Shown: one piece after another, positions 20,789 to 31,889 of the stretch
Layout: the number at the start of each line of letters is the position of its first letter
Position numbering within the stretch: position 1 is the first letter of the stretch
From: Arachis hypogaea
Lineage: Eukaryota > Streptophyta > Magnoliopsida > Fabales > Fabaceae
Direction of reading: 5' to 3'
Assembly (NCBI RefSeq): GCF_003086295.3
Contig: NC_092046.1
Location: forward strand, 105,317,363 to 105,381,362
Length of the DNA: 64,000 nt
Program-made: the position numbers and the translations under genes
Notes under the pieces: model-generated
What the model saw: the letters and a program-made list of their open reading frames with translations, nothing else
What the model was told of the DNA's origin: nothing
Databases searched by the model: none

Positions 20789-21854
20789 GGTGGACCCGTT
20801 CTTTAATTTTCTTGTTCTTTATTTTCTGTTTTTCGAATTTTTTATGCTTTATGTTTATTTATGTTTGTGTCTTACTACATGATCATTAGTGTCTTAGAGT
20901 CTATGTCTTAAAGTTATGAATGTCCTATGAATCCATCACCTTTCTTAAATGAAAAATGTTTTTAATTGCAAAAAGAAAAAGAAGTACATGAATTTTGAAT
21001 TTTAAAATAGTTTAATTATTTTGATGTGGTGGCAATACTTTTTGTTCTTCTGAATGAATGCTTGAACAGTGCATATATTTGAATTTGTTGTTTATGAATG
21101 TTAAATTTGTTGGCTCTTGAAAGAATAATGGAAAAGGAGAAATGTTATTGATGATCTGAAAAATCATAAAAATGATTCTTGAAGCAAGAAAAAGCAGTGA
21201 ATAAAAAAAATGGCGGAAAAAAAGAAAAAAAAGAAAAAAAAAGAGAGGAAAAGCAAGCAGAAAAAGCCAATAGCCCCTTAAACCAAAAGGCAAGGGTAAA
21301 ATAAAAAGGATCCAAGGCTTTGAGCATCAGTGGATAGGAGGGCCCACAGGAATAAAATCCTGGCCTTAGCGGCTAAACCAAGTTGTCCCTAACCATGTGC
21401 TTGTGGCGTGAAGGTGTCAAGTGAAAACTTGAGACTGAGCGGTTAAAGTCATGGTCCAAAGCAAAAAGAGTGTGCTTAAGAGCTCTGGACACCTCTAATT
21501 GGGGACTCTAGCAAAGCTGAGTCACAATCTGAAAAGGTTCACCCAGTTATGTGTCTGTGGCATTTATCTATCCGGCAGTAATACTGGAAAACAAAGTGCT
21601 TAGGGCCACGGCCAAGACTCATAAAGTAGTTGTGTTCAAGAGTCAACATACTGAACTAGGAGAATCAATAACACTATCTGAATTCTGAGTTCCTATAGAT
21701 GCCAATCATTCTGAATTTCAAAGGATAAAGTGAGATGCCAAAACTGTTCAGAAGCAAAAAGCTAATAGCCCCGCTCATCTAATTAAGACTGATCTTCATA
21801 GATGCTTTTGGAATTCATTGTATATTCTATTCTTTTTATCCTATTTGATTTTTA
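20789..21854 (+). other. Conserved 3' non-coding region of B
   Basis: Corresponds to 9549-10768 (A) and 29614-30715 (C). Holds the TCAAGT-GAAA-ACTTGA hairpin at 21417-21432 and a poly-A/G stretch at 21190-21260. No gene seen. ORFs on the minus strand here are low-complexity phenylalanine-rich readings. Confidence 0.6.
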
Positions 21855-21892
21855 GTTGCTTGGGGACAAGCAACAATTTAAGTTTGGTGTTG
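21855..21892 (+). promoter_or_regulatory. Hairpin plus AAGTTTGGTGTTG module at 3' LTR boundary of B
   Basis: GTTGCTTG-GGGA-CAAGCAAC (21855-21874, perfect 8-bp stem) then TTTAAGTTTGGTGTTG ending exactly where the LTR begins. It matches A and C base for base except in the loop. Confidence 0.65.
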
Positions 21893-23545
21893 TGATGAGC
21901 GGATAATTTATACGCTTTTTGGCATTGCTTTTAGTATGTTTTTAGTATATTTTAGTTAGTTTTTATTATATTTTTATTAGTTTTTATTTAAAAATCATAT
22001 TTCTAGACTTTACTATGAGTTTGTGTGTTTTTTTGTGATTTCAGGTATTTTCTGGCTGAAATTGAGGGACCTGAGCAAAAATCTGATTCAGAGGCTGAAA
22101 AAGGACAGCAGATGCTGTTGGATTCTGACCTCCTTGCACTCAAAGTAAATTTTCTGGAGCTACAGAAGCCTAATTGGCGCGCTCTCAATTGCGTTGAAAA
22201 GTAGACATCTTGGGCTTTCCAGTAATATATAATAGTCCATACTTTATCCGAGATTTGATGGCCCAAATCAGCGTTCTAAGTCAACATAGAAATTTTGGCG
22301 TCAAAACGCCAGAACTGGCATAAAAGCTGGAGTTAAACGCCCAAACTGGCACAAAAGTTGGCGTTTAACTCCAAGAAAAGTCTCTACACGTGAAAGCTTT
22401 AACGCTCAGCCCAAGCACACACCAAGTGGGCCCGGAAGTGGATTCTACATCATTTACTCATTTCTGTAAACCCTAGGTTACTAGTTTTCTACAAATAGGA
22501 CCTTTTGCTATTGTATTTAGACACTTGATCATACTTTTAATCTGGGAACTTGTTTGCTAACACCTTGGGAGGCTGGCCATTCGGCCATGCCTTGACTTTT
22601 TGTTCTTATGTATTTTCAACGGTAGAGTTTCTACACACCATAGATTAAGGTGTGGAGCTCTGCTGTTCCTCATAAATTAATGCAAAGTACTATTGTTTTT
22701 CTATTCAATTCAATCCTATTTCTTCTCTAAGATATACACTTGTTCCTCAATCTGACGAAGGTGATGATCCGTGACACTCATCATCATTCTCACCTATGAA
22801 CATGTGCCTGACAACCACCTCTGTTCTACTTGCAATAGCTTGAATGTGTGTCTCTTGGGTTTCTAATATAAGATTAGAACCTTCGTGGTATAGGCTAGAA
22901 TTATTGGCGGCCATTCCTGAGATCCAGAAAGTCTAAACCTTGTCTGTGGTATTCCGATTAGGATCTGGGAAGGGATGACTGTAACGAGCTTCAAACTCGC
23001 GAGTGTTGGGCGTGTGACAGACGCAAAATGATCAATGGATCCTATTCCAACATGATCAAGAACCGATAGATGATTAGCCGTGCGGTGACAGCGCATTTGG
23101 AACATTTTCATTGAGAGGACAGGAAGTAGCCATTGACAACGGTGATGCCCAACATAAAGCTTGCCATGAAAAGGAGTATGAATGATTGGATGAAGGCAAT
23201 AGGAAAACAGAGGTTCAGAAGGAACAAAGCATCTTCATACACTTATCTGAAATTCTCACCAATGAATTACATAAGTATCTCTATCTTTATTTTATGTTTT
23301 ATTCATATTTTAATTATCAATTCTCCATAACCATTTGAATCTGCCTGACTGAGATTTACAAGATGACCATAGCTTGCTTCAAGCCAACAATTTCCGTGGG
23401 ATCGACCCTTTCTCACGTAAGGTTTATTACTTGGACGACCCAGTGCACTTGCTGGTTAGTTGTGCGGAGTTGTGACAAAGAGTTGAGATTACAATTGTGC
23501 GTACCAAGTTGTTGGCGCCATTGATGATCACAATTTCGTGCACCA
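21893..23545 (+). mobile_element. 3' LTR of B (1653 bp)
   Basis: Starts TGATGAGCGGATAATTTATACGC and ends ATTTCGTGCACCA. GGCGTTTAACTCC-type palindromes lie at 22290-22375. The next five bases AGAAG (23546-23550) are the expected target site within E's RT gene, at the DDF codons. The other copy would be outside the window to the left. Confidence 0.9.
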
Positions 23546-25219
23546 AGAAGTCATCCATGAATACTAATTCAAGGAACTTCTCTACCATATCAGAGAAGAT
23601 GGATAACAAACATCTCTGAAAGGTGGCAGGTACATTGCACAGGCCAAATGGCATTCACCTGTAGGCAAACACGCCAGATGGGCATGTGAATGCTATTTTC
23701 TCTTTATCCGGTGGATCCACTGCTATTTGATTGTATTTGGAATATGCATCAAGGAAATAATATAAAGCATGACCTGCTAGTCTTTCCCGCATCTGGTCAA
23801 TGAAGGGTAAAGGAAAATGATCTTTCTTGGTGGTGTCATTGAGTCTTCTGTAGTCAATGCACATACGCTACCATGTGACTGTCCTTTTAGGGATCAGCTC
23901 ATTCTTGTCATTATGAACCACTGTCATGCCTCCCTTCTTACGAACAACTTGGACAGGGCTCACCCAGGGGCGATAAGAAATGGGATAAATAATCCCAGCC
24001 TCATAGAGCTTAGTGACTTCCTTCTGCACTACTTTCTTCATAGCTGGATTCAATCGCCTTTGTGGTTGTACCACTGGTTTGGCGTTATCCTCCAATAGTA
24101 TTTTATGCATGCATTGGACAGGGCTAATGCCCTTAAGGTCACTTATAGTCCTCCCAAGGGCGGTCCTATGTGTTTTGAGCACCTTGATTAGTGCTTCTTC
24201 TTCGTGTGGCTCTAAGGTAGAGCTTATGATCACGGGATAGTTGTCTCCATCTCCCAGAAATGCATATTTCAGGGAGGATGGTAATGGCTTAAGCTTAAGC
24301 TTTGGAGGCTTCTCCTTTTCCTCAGAGGATTCCAGAGGTTCCTTTAAATCAGGCTGAGTATCATCAAGGATATCATCTAGCCCTTCTTTGAAGCTTTCGG
24401 CCATGTTGACCTCTTCCACCAGGGAATCAATGAGGTCAATGCTCATGCATTCCTCAAGAATGTCTGGATGCTGCATAGCCTTGACAACATTTAGTAGGAA
24501 CTTTTCCTCATTGACTCTCAGGGTTACTTCCCCTTTTTCAACATCACTTAGGGTCCATCCTGTAACTAGAAAAGGTCTTCCTAGGATAAGGGATGCACTC
24601 TTGTGCCCCTCCATGTCCAATACCACAAAGTCAATGGGAAAGGCAAAGGGTCCAACCCTGACAATTATGTCCTCTATTACTCCTGACGGTATCTTAATAG
24701 AACCATTAGCAAGTTGAAGGCATATGCAGGTTGATTTGACTTCATCAGTCAAACAAAGCTTCTTTATTAAAGAAGCAGGTATTAGGTTGATGCTTGCCCC
24801 AAGGTCAGATAGAGCTGTCCTTGTACAAGCATCACCTAGAATGCATGGTATCATAAAGCTTCCAGGGTCTTTAAGCTTCTCTAGTAAGCTGTTTTGAATG
24901 ATTGAACTGCACTCTTCAGTAAGGAGAGCTATTTGTGTCTCTCTCCAATCCTTCTTATGACTTAGAATGTCCTTCATGAACTTAGCATAAGAAGGTATCT
25001 GCTCAAGAGCCTCTGCAAAAGGGATATTTATTTCTAATGTTCTGAGATAATTCACAAAGCGGGCAAACTATTTATCCCTTTCCTCTTGACAGAGTTTCTG
25101 AGGAAATGACATCTTAGCCTTATAATCATCAACCTTGGTTGATGAAGGCCGAATGCTATGTGTGTTAGAATGAGGGTTACTATCATGCTTAGGAGGGTTG
25201 TTATCAGCGAGTGACTGAC

Positions 25220-25340
25220 CTCCCTCGCTTGGGCGTTCAACGCCCATGCTGCTTCCTCCTTTGGCATTTGAACGCCCAATCTCTGCCCTTTCTTGGCGTT
25301 CAACGCCAAGAGTGAGGCCTCTCTGGGCGTTTAAACACCC
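25220..25340. repeat. Palindrome array in coding region of E
   Basis: Four or five GGCGTTNAACGCC units in the linker between Gag and protease, at the same place as in A and K. Confidence 0.75.
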
Positions 25341-26013
25341 AGAGTCATCTTGTGCAGAGACCTGGTTATCCTCTATGGGCTTTTCATTCTTATTGTGCTG
25401 AGGTTGGGTGCTTAAGGTATTCCCACTTCTCAGTTGAATAGCTTGGCATTCATCTTCTATCTGCTTAGATAACTGCTACCTTGTTTGCCTCAACTGAGCT
25501 TTTACATTTCTATTAAAAGCCTGAGTTTCTCTCAAAGCCTCTTGTAGTTCCAGCATTTGCTGGGCAAAGGTGTGCAGTTGCTGAGTCAATGGGCCATCCT
25601 GTTCTGGAGGGTTAGGTTCAGTTGATATTGCCTTAGCCTCTCCTTTTATAGAGGTCTCAGTGGCTGAGTACAGATGCTGATTAGTGGCAACTGTCTCAAT
25701 AAGCTCTTGAGTCTCTCCAATGGTCTTTCTCATGTGTATGGAACCACTAGCAGAGTCGTCCAAAGACATTTTAGCCATGTCTGAAAGTCCATAATAGAAG
25801 ATGTCCAATTGTACCCATTCTGAAAACATTTCAGTGGGAGATTTCTTTAGCATCCTCTTATACCTTCCCCAGGCATCATAAAGAGATTTACTATCTCCTT
25901 GTTTGAAGCCTTGGATATCCAGTCTCAACTGGGTCATCTTCCTTGGGGGAAAGTAATGATTTAAAAACTTGTCCACTAACTGTGTCCAAGTTTTCGAACT
26001 AGATCTCGGCTGG

Positions 26014-26018
26014 TTATC
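26014..26018. repeat. Target-site duplication of D, left copy (TTATC)
   Basis: TTATC precedes TGATGACCGG. The second copy is at 37202-37206, and E's gag reads through when D is ignored. Confidence 0.88.
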
Positions 26019-26993
26019 TGATGACCGGAATTCACTCCCCATATAAAATGAATCCATTCTTTGGCAAGTGCACCAAATATGGTCAAGTAATAACCCACTA
26101 GGAGAGGGATCGAATCCCAAAGAGATTGGTAGATTTGAGCAATTTTAATCAATAGGTGAATTAGTCAAGCTAAACAATAAAGATTGTAAGTGTAGAATTC
26201 TAAAAGAACAAAAATGTAAATGACTTAGAAGTAAAGAAAAGTAATAGAGTGCAGGAAAGTAAATGGAAAAATTGTAAAGTGCTGGAATATAAATGACTGA
26301 ATTGTAAATGGAAATGGGGAATAGCAGAAATTAAAGAAAGCTATAAAGACTAGGAAAGATAAGGATATGGGAAATTCATTGGGATTAGGAGATGTTGCTC
26401 TCTTTGGATTAAATCTTGATCATCTCATCTTCAATCATACAATTCATTGACCTCTTGGCAATCATGATTGATTGATCCCCAATCCCTTAGTGATTCAATC
26501 TCTCAAATCTTGATAATCAGCCAATTCCTTGGTCTAATTTCTCATGAAGAGAGATATGCTTGATCCCTGATTATACCACACATCCTCATAGATCCAATTA
26601 ATGGGTGGATTATATATCACCATATCCAATCCCAAAACCCAGATCTACTGAAGTGTGAGAAGGGATTTCAAGCATGGTTTCATGTTTCCTTTTCCAAGGT
26701 TCCCATGAAACCCATTTTGCATTCAACCTCTTTCCCAAGATGATTGAACACTAGCATGAAGAACGAAATTCCTTCTAGCAAATCAAAGAGAAGATGAAGA
26801 GAAGAAGAAATTCACTATCATTAATCCATCAAGTACAACAGAGCTCCCTCTCCCAATGAGAGGGAGTTTAGCTACTCATAACTTAGAGAAAAGTACAAGA
26901 GATGGAGAAGATAAAGTGTAAAGGTAAAGTTAAAAGTAAAGCTTTCAAACCCACTTGCCAACCCCTTTAAAGTGTAAAGGTAAAGTTAAAAGT

Positions 26994-27001
26994 TATTTAT
27001 A
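26994..27001 (-). promoter_or_regulatory. TATA box of LTR D
   Basis: TATAAATA on the minus strand, just downstream of the palindrome array in transcription direction. Confidence 0.5.
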
Positions 27002-27114
27002 CTACTTCTATTACTAGAATTAAGAAAATACAAAAGAGAAAAGAAAATTACAACTAAAAGGAAAAAGGAAAACTCATAAAATGAACCATGTGCTTGTCGT
27101 GTGACTGGCATTTG

Positions 27115-27917
27115 AGTGGCGTGCCACCCCTAGCTTCTCAGCTTGGCTTGGCGCTCCATGCCTGGCTCCCCAAGTGGCACGCCTTTTTCATTAACTAACC
27201 TGGCGTGCCACGCCTTCGAGCCCAAGTGGCATGCCCAGGGTCTCTTCTTTGCTTAGCTAGCCTGGCGTGCCACGCCTTCGAGCCCAAGTGGCATGCCCAG
27301 GCTCTTCCCTTTGCTCTTCTTCATTGGAAACTTGAACTAGCATGGCACGCCCATAATAAACACTTCATCTTTCTCTTCTGGAACTCATCACTGGCGTGCC
27401 ATGCCCAGTAGGTGGCGTGACACGCCCTTTATGATGCTTCATTCTTCTCCTCTAAAAAATAACACTGGCGTGCCACGCCCATTATAAGGCATCAAAGAGT
27501 TCCCTTGGTCTAGTAGCTGGCGTGCCACGCCTAGCATTCAAGAGGCACGCCCATAGCTATCTTGTCTTGGCGTGCCACGCCTTAAGTCTGAAGAGGCACG
27601 CCTAGTCTTCTTCTTCCTTGGGTGCTAGAGTTGGCGTGCCACGCCTTCGACATCAAGTGGCACGCCCAGTGTTGGCACTTAAGCTCTGCAAGCATTGGCG
27701 TACGACGCCTGGGACCCAAGTGGCACGCCCAACATTGGTACTTCCTCCATGCTTCTCTAGTCAAACATATTGGCGTGCCACACCTTCGAGTTCAAGTGGC
27801 ACGCCCTTGTTGGTATGAACTTCTTCAAGCTTGGTGTGCCACGCCTGGAACCCAAGTGGCACGCCCAAGACATGAGTAGAGTTGGCGTGCCACAACTTCG
27901 ACATCAAGTGGCAGGCC
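27115..27917. repeat. Array of GGCGTGCCACGCC palindromes in LTR D, left part
   Basis: About twenty units of GGCGTGCCACGCC and half-units GTGGCACGCCC alternate at 20-50 bp. ORFs rich in 'CHAQ' or 'GVPR' are translations of this array. It continues at 36532-37015 after element C. Confidence 0.88.
27913..27917. repeat. Target-site duplication of C, left copy (AGGCC)
   Basis: AGGCC faces ACGCC at 36527-36531, with one mismatch. The site is inside a palindrome unit (GTGGCACGCCCAGTG), so ACGCC was the original. Confidence 0.75.
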
Positions 27918-29575
27918 TGGTGTACGAAATCGTGATCATTCCATTCCTTGGTAACGGCGCTAAAAACTCAATACGCACGTTCATGATCTTATATCTGTTT
28001 CACAACTTCGTACAACTAACCAGCAAGTGCACTGGGTCGTCCAAGTAATAAACTTTACGTGAGTAAGGGTTGATCCTACGGAGATTGTCGGCTTGAAGCA
28101 AGCTATGGTCACCTTGTAAATCTCAGTCAGGCGGATTAAATTGTATTAAGAAATTATAGTGGATGAAAATAAATAAAATATAAAATAGGATAGTGGTACT
28201 TATGTAATTCATTAGTGAGAATTTCAGATAAGCGTATAGAGATGCTTTCGTTCCTCTGATCTCTGCTTTCCTGCTGTCTTCATCCAATCAATCCTACTCC
28301 TTTCCATGGCAAGCTGTATGTTGGGCATCACCGTTATCAATGGCTACTTCCCGTCCTCTCAGTGAAAATGGTCCAAGATGCTCTGTCACGGCACGGCTAT
28401 TCATCTGTCGGTTCTCGATCATACTGGAATAGGATCCATTGATCCTTTTGCGTCTGTCACTACGCCCAGCACTCGCGAGTTTGAAGCTCGTCAGAGCCAT
28501 CCCTTCCCAGATCCTACTCGAAATACCACAGACAAGGTTTAGACTTTCCGGATCTCAGGAATGGCCATCCATGGGTTCTAACTTATACCACGAAGACACT
28601 AATAACTCGGACTCGGTCCCCTGTATTAGATATCCAAGAGATATCCATTCAATCTAAGGTAGAACGGAAGTGGTTGTCAGGCACGCGTTCATAAGTTGAG
28701 AATGATGATGACTGTCATGATCATCACATCCATCATATTGAAGTGCGAATGAATATCTTAGAAGCGGAATAAGTTGAATTGAATAGAAAAACAATAGTAC
28801 TTTGCATTAATCCTTGAGGAACAGTAGAGCTCCACACCTTAATCTATGGTGTGTAGAAACTCTACCGTTGAAAATACATAAGTGATAAGGTCCAGGCATG
28901 GCCAAATGGCCAGCCCCCAAAACATGATCAAAGGACCAAAAGATAATCCAAAGAAGATCCGAAGATAGTAAAAAGTCCTATTTATATTAAACTAGTTACT
29001 AGGGTTTACAGAAATAAGTAAATGATGCAGAAATCCACTTCTGGGGCCCACTTGGTGTGTGCTTGGGCTGAGCATGAAGCTTTCACGTGGAGAGGTCATT
29101 CTTGGAGTTGAACGCCAGTTTGTAACGTGTTTCTGGCGTTGAACTCCACTTTGCAACTTGTTTCTGGCGCTGAACGCCAGACTGCAACATGGAATTGGCG
29201 TTCAATGCCAGTTTGCATCGTTTAAACTCGGGCAAAGTGTGAACTATTATATATTGCAGGAAAGCCCTGGATGTCTACTTTCCAACGAAATTGGAAGCGC
29301 GCCATTTGGAGTTCTATAGCTCCAGAAAATCCACTTTGAGTGTAGGGAGGTTAGAATCCATCAGCATCTGCAGTCCTTCTTCAACCTCTGAATCTGATTT
29401 TTGCTCAAGTCCCTCAATTTCAGCCAGAAATTACCTGAAATCATAGAAAAACACACAAACTCATAGTAAAGTCTAGAAATGTGAATTTTAATTAAAAACT
29501 AATAAAAATATACTAAAAACTAACTATATCATACTAAAAACAATGCCAAAAAGCGTATAAATTATCCGCTCATCA
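27918..29575 (-). mobile_element. 3' LTR of C (1658 bp)
   Basis: Minus strand TGATGAGCGGATAATTTATACGC to CGTACACCA. Palindromes GGCGTTNAACGCC at about 29105-29215. Confidence 0.9.
28979..28986 (-). promoter_or_regulatory. TATA box, 3' LTR of C
   Basis: TATAAATAGG on the minus strand, matched in J, L and the 5' LTR of C. Confidence 0.5.
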
Positions 29576-29613
29576 CAACACCAAACTTAAATTGTTGCTT
29601 GTCCCCAAGCAAC
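29576..29613 (-). promoter_or_regulatory. Hairpin plus AAGTTTGGTGTTG module at 3' LTR boundary of C
   Basis: Minus strand GTTGCTTG-GGGA-CAAGCAAC (29594-29613) then TTTAAGTTTGGTGTTG abutting the LTR. Confidence 0.65.
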
Positions 29614-30715
29614 TGAAAATAAAATAGGATAAAAAGAAGAGAATATACTATAAATTCCAAAATATCAATGAAACTTAGCTCCAATCAGATGAGCGGAACT
29701 TGTAGCTTTTTGCCTCTTAAAAAGTTTTGGCATCTCACTTTATCCATTGAGGTTCAGAATGGTTGGCAATTATAGGAACTTAGAATTCAGATAGTGTTAT
29801 TAATTCTCCTAGTTTAGTATGTTGATTCTTGAACACAGCTACTTTATGAGTCTTGGCCGTGGCCCTAAGCACTTTGTTTTCCAGTATTACCACCGGATAC
29901 ATAAATGCCACAGACACATAACTGGGTGAACCTTTTCAGATTGTGACTCAGCTTTGCTAAAGTCCCCAATTAGAGGTGTCCAGGGTTCTTAAGCACACTC
30001 TTCTTTTGCTTTGGACCTTGACTTTAACCGCTCAGTCTCAAGTTTTCACTTGACACCTTCACACCACAAGCACATGGTTAGGGACAGCTTGGTTTAGCCG
30101 CTTAGGCCAGGATTTTATTCCTTTAGGCCCTCCTATCCACTGATGCTCAAAGCCTTGGATCCTTTTTATTACCCTTGCCTTTTGGTTTTAAGGGTTACTG
30201 GCTTTTTTGCTCTTGCCTCTTGGTTTTAAGAGCTTTTGGCTTTTTCTGCTTGCTTTTTTTTTCTCTTTTTTTTTCCCCATTTTTTTCGCAAGCTTTCTGT
30301 ATTCACTGCTTTTTCTTGCTTCAAGAATTATTTTTATGATTTTTCAGATTATCAAATAACATTTCTCCTGTTCATCATTCTTTCAAGAGCCAACATATTT
30401 AACATTCTTAAACAACAACTTCAAAAGACATATGCACTGTTCAAGCATTCATTCAGAAAACAAAAAGTATTGTCACCACATCAAAATAATTAAACTAGTT
30501 TCAAGGATGAATTCGAAACCATGTACTTCTTGTTCTTTTGTAATTAAAACATTTTTCATTCAAGAGAGGTGATGGATTCATAGGACATTCATAACTTTAA
30601 GGCATAGACACTTAAATACTAGTGATCATGAAGACAAAAACATAAACAGACATAAAGCATAAAAATCGAAAAACAGGAAAATAAATAAACAAGGAGATTA
30701 AGGAATGAGTCCACC
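29614..30715 (-). other. Conserved 3' non-coding region of C
   Basis: Homologous to the regions in A and B, with the GAAA-loop hairpin at 30038-30053. No gene seen. Confidence 0.6.
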
Positions 30716-31064
30716 TTAGTGAGGGTGGCATCTTCCTCTTCTTGAAGAACCAATGGTGCTTTTGAGCTCCTCTATGTCTCTTCCTTGTCTTTCTTGCTCC
30801 TCCCTCAAAGCTCTTTGATCTTCTCTAATTTCATGGAGGATGATGGAGTGCTCTTGGTGCTCCTATCCTTAGTTGCTGCCAATAATTGTGTGGAGGAAAA
30901 TGTATCCCCTGAGGTATCTCAGGGATCTCTTGATTTGCAGTCAAATGTTCTACCACTGAGCCATAGACCCTTGAGATGAATCTCTCCATCTCCTATGACT
31001 CGGAGGTGGAAGCTTTTGTCTTCCCTTTTCTCTTTCTAGAGGTTTCTCTGGTCTTAGGTGCCAT
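30716..31064 (-). pseudogene. ORF2 remnant of C, centre replaced by tRNA sequence
   Basis: Starts at the ATG at 31064 with the same MAPK-type beginning as B, including the KAST-SES segment, but with a TAG after it. Near 30970 the ORF2 sequence stops at 'atctcaaGGGT' and is replaced by 50 nt of tRNA-Cys. It then resumes at 'CCCTGAgatacctca', which in B lies at about 20538. The whole conserved domain is thus missing. The remaining C-terminal helix and tail end at the TAA at 30716. Confidence 0.75.
30921..30970 (-). pseudogene. tRNA-Cys(GCA)-derived 50-nt fragment inside C
   Basis: On the minus strand the sequence begins GGGTCTATGGCTCAGTGGTA, the 5' end of a nuclear tRNA-Cys. A D-loop with AGTGGTAGAA follows, then the anticodon arm TTTGA-CTGCAAA-TCAAG with anticodon GCA, then AGATCCCT. 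It stops before the T arm and acceptor 3' strand, so it cannot fold into a tRNA. GGGT at one junction and CCCTG at the other are shared with ORF2. This supports template switching during reverse transcription, although DNA repair could give the same result. Confidence 0.82.
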
Positions 31065-31103
31065 CAATGGTTATGGAAAAACAAAAAAAGCTATGCTTTT
31101 ACC

Positions 31104-31138
31104 ACACCAAACTTAGAATATTGCTCGCCCTCGAGCAA
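31104..31138 (-). promoter_or_regulatory. Hairpin plus TAAGTTTGGTGT module before ORF2 of C
   Basis: Minus strand TTGCTCG-AGGG-CGAGCAA (31121-31138) then TAAGTTTGGTGT, as in B. The stem is identical to B and differs from A by a paired C-G for U-A change. Confidence 0.62.
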
Positions 31139-31802
31139 AAAAAGAAAGAATAGTAGAAGAAGGAGAAGATATGGAGGAGATGGAGGGATGTGTGTATTCG
31201 GCTATATGGGTGGGCTTGAGAGAGAGAGAGAGATTTTGAATTTTGAAGGTAGGTGGGGTGTATGGATGTGAGTGGTGAATGGAAAACAGAAGGGATGACT
31301 ATGAATGGAGAGAGAGAGATGGTGATATAGGATTATGAGGAAGGAAGGTGAGTGGAGGTATGTGGGGATCCTGTGGGGTCCACAAATCCTGAGGTGATCC
31401 TATGGGGTCCACAGATCCTGAGGTGTCAAGGATTTACATCCCTGCACCAATTAGGCATGTAAAATGCCTTTGCATGGATTTCTGGCGTTTAGACGCCGAA
31501 GTGATGCTTGTTCTGGGTGTTCAACGCCCATATGCAGCATATTTCTGGCGTTGAACGCCGGCTTCATGCTTGTTTCTGGCGTTCAGTGCCAGCTCCATGC
31601 TCTGTTCTAGCGTTGAACGCCAACCAGATGCTCCTTACTAGTGTTTAAACGCCAGTAAGTCCTTCCTCCAGGGTGTGATTTTTCTTCTGCTGTTTTTTAT
31701 TCTGTTTTTAATTTTTGGATTTATTTTGTGACTCCACATGATCATCAAACTAGTAAATCATGAAATAACAAAGAGAAAATAAAATAAAATATATTAAATA
31801 AC
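31139..31802 (-). repeat. Spacer between protease and ORF2 of C with palindromes and a tandem repeat
   Basis: GGCGTTNAACGCC-type units at 31480-31655, several mutated. At about 31363-31425 a 31-bp stretch around 'GATCCTGTGGGGTCCACA' is tandemly duplicated (single in B near 7100). A GA-repeat lies at 31217-31232. No gene. Confidence 0.65.
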
Positions 31803-31820
31803 ATTGGGTTGCCTCCCAAC
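31803..31820 (-). other. Post-gag hairpin of C (GTTGGG-AGGCAA-CCCAAT)
   Basis: Identical in sequence to B, at the same place relative to the protease end and preceded by AAGCGCTT. Confidence 0.62.
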
Positions 31821-31889
31821 AAGCGCTTCTTTAATGTCAATAGCTTGACAGTGGGCTCTCACTGAGCCACACAAGTGATCAGGTCAATT

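Larger units (their letters stand above)
23546..26018 (-). pseudogene. gag-pol: gag C-terminal half, protease and RT N-terminal half of E
   Basis: Read on the minus strand from 26018: end of the capsid domain (HYFPPRK, DIQGFKQGDSKSLYDAWGRY), a glutamine-rich tail, a palindrome-coded linker (25220-25340), then a 395-codon open stretch (25055-23868). That stretch holds protease, with ALSDLGASINLIP where the usual Cys is Ser, and the start of RT. After stops at 23866 and 23653 the RT continues to FMDDF, where B's LTR cuts it. FLDAYSKYNQI replaces the usual FLDGYSGYNQI. The rest of pol would lie to the left of B, outside the window. On the right the gene is cut by solo LTR D and resumes at 37207. 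Confidence 0.88.

Noticed and set aside
27205..28048. Several ORFs in both strands with CHAQ- or GVPR-like repeats
   Set aside because: Translations of the GGCGTGCCACGCC array and the adjoining LTR of C; palindromes stay open on both strands.
30921..30970. A functional tRNA-Cys gene
   Set aside because: The T arm and acceptor 3' strand are missing and the ends run into ORF2 sequence.
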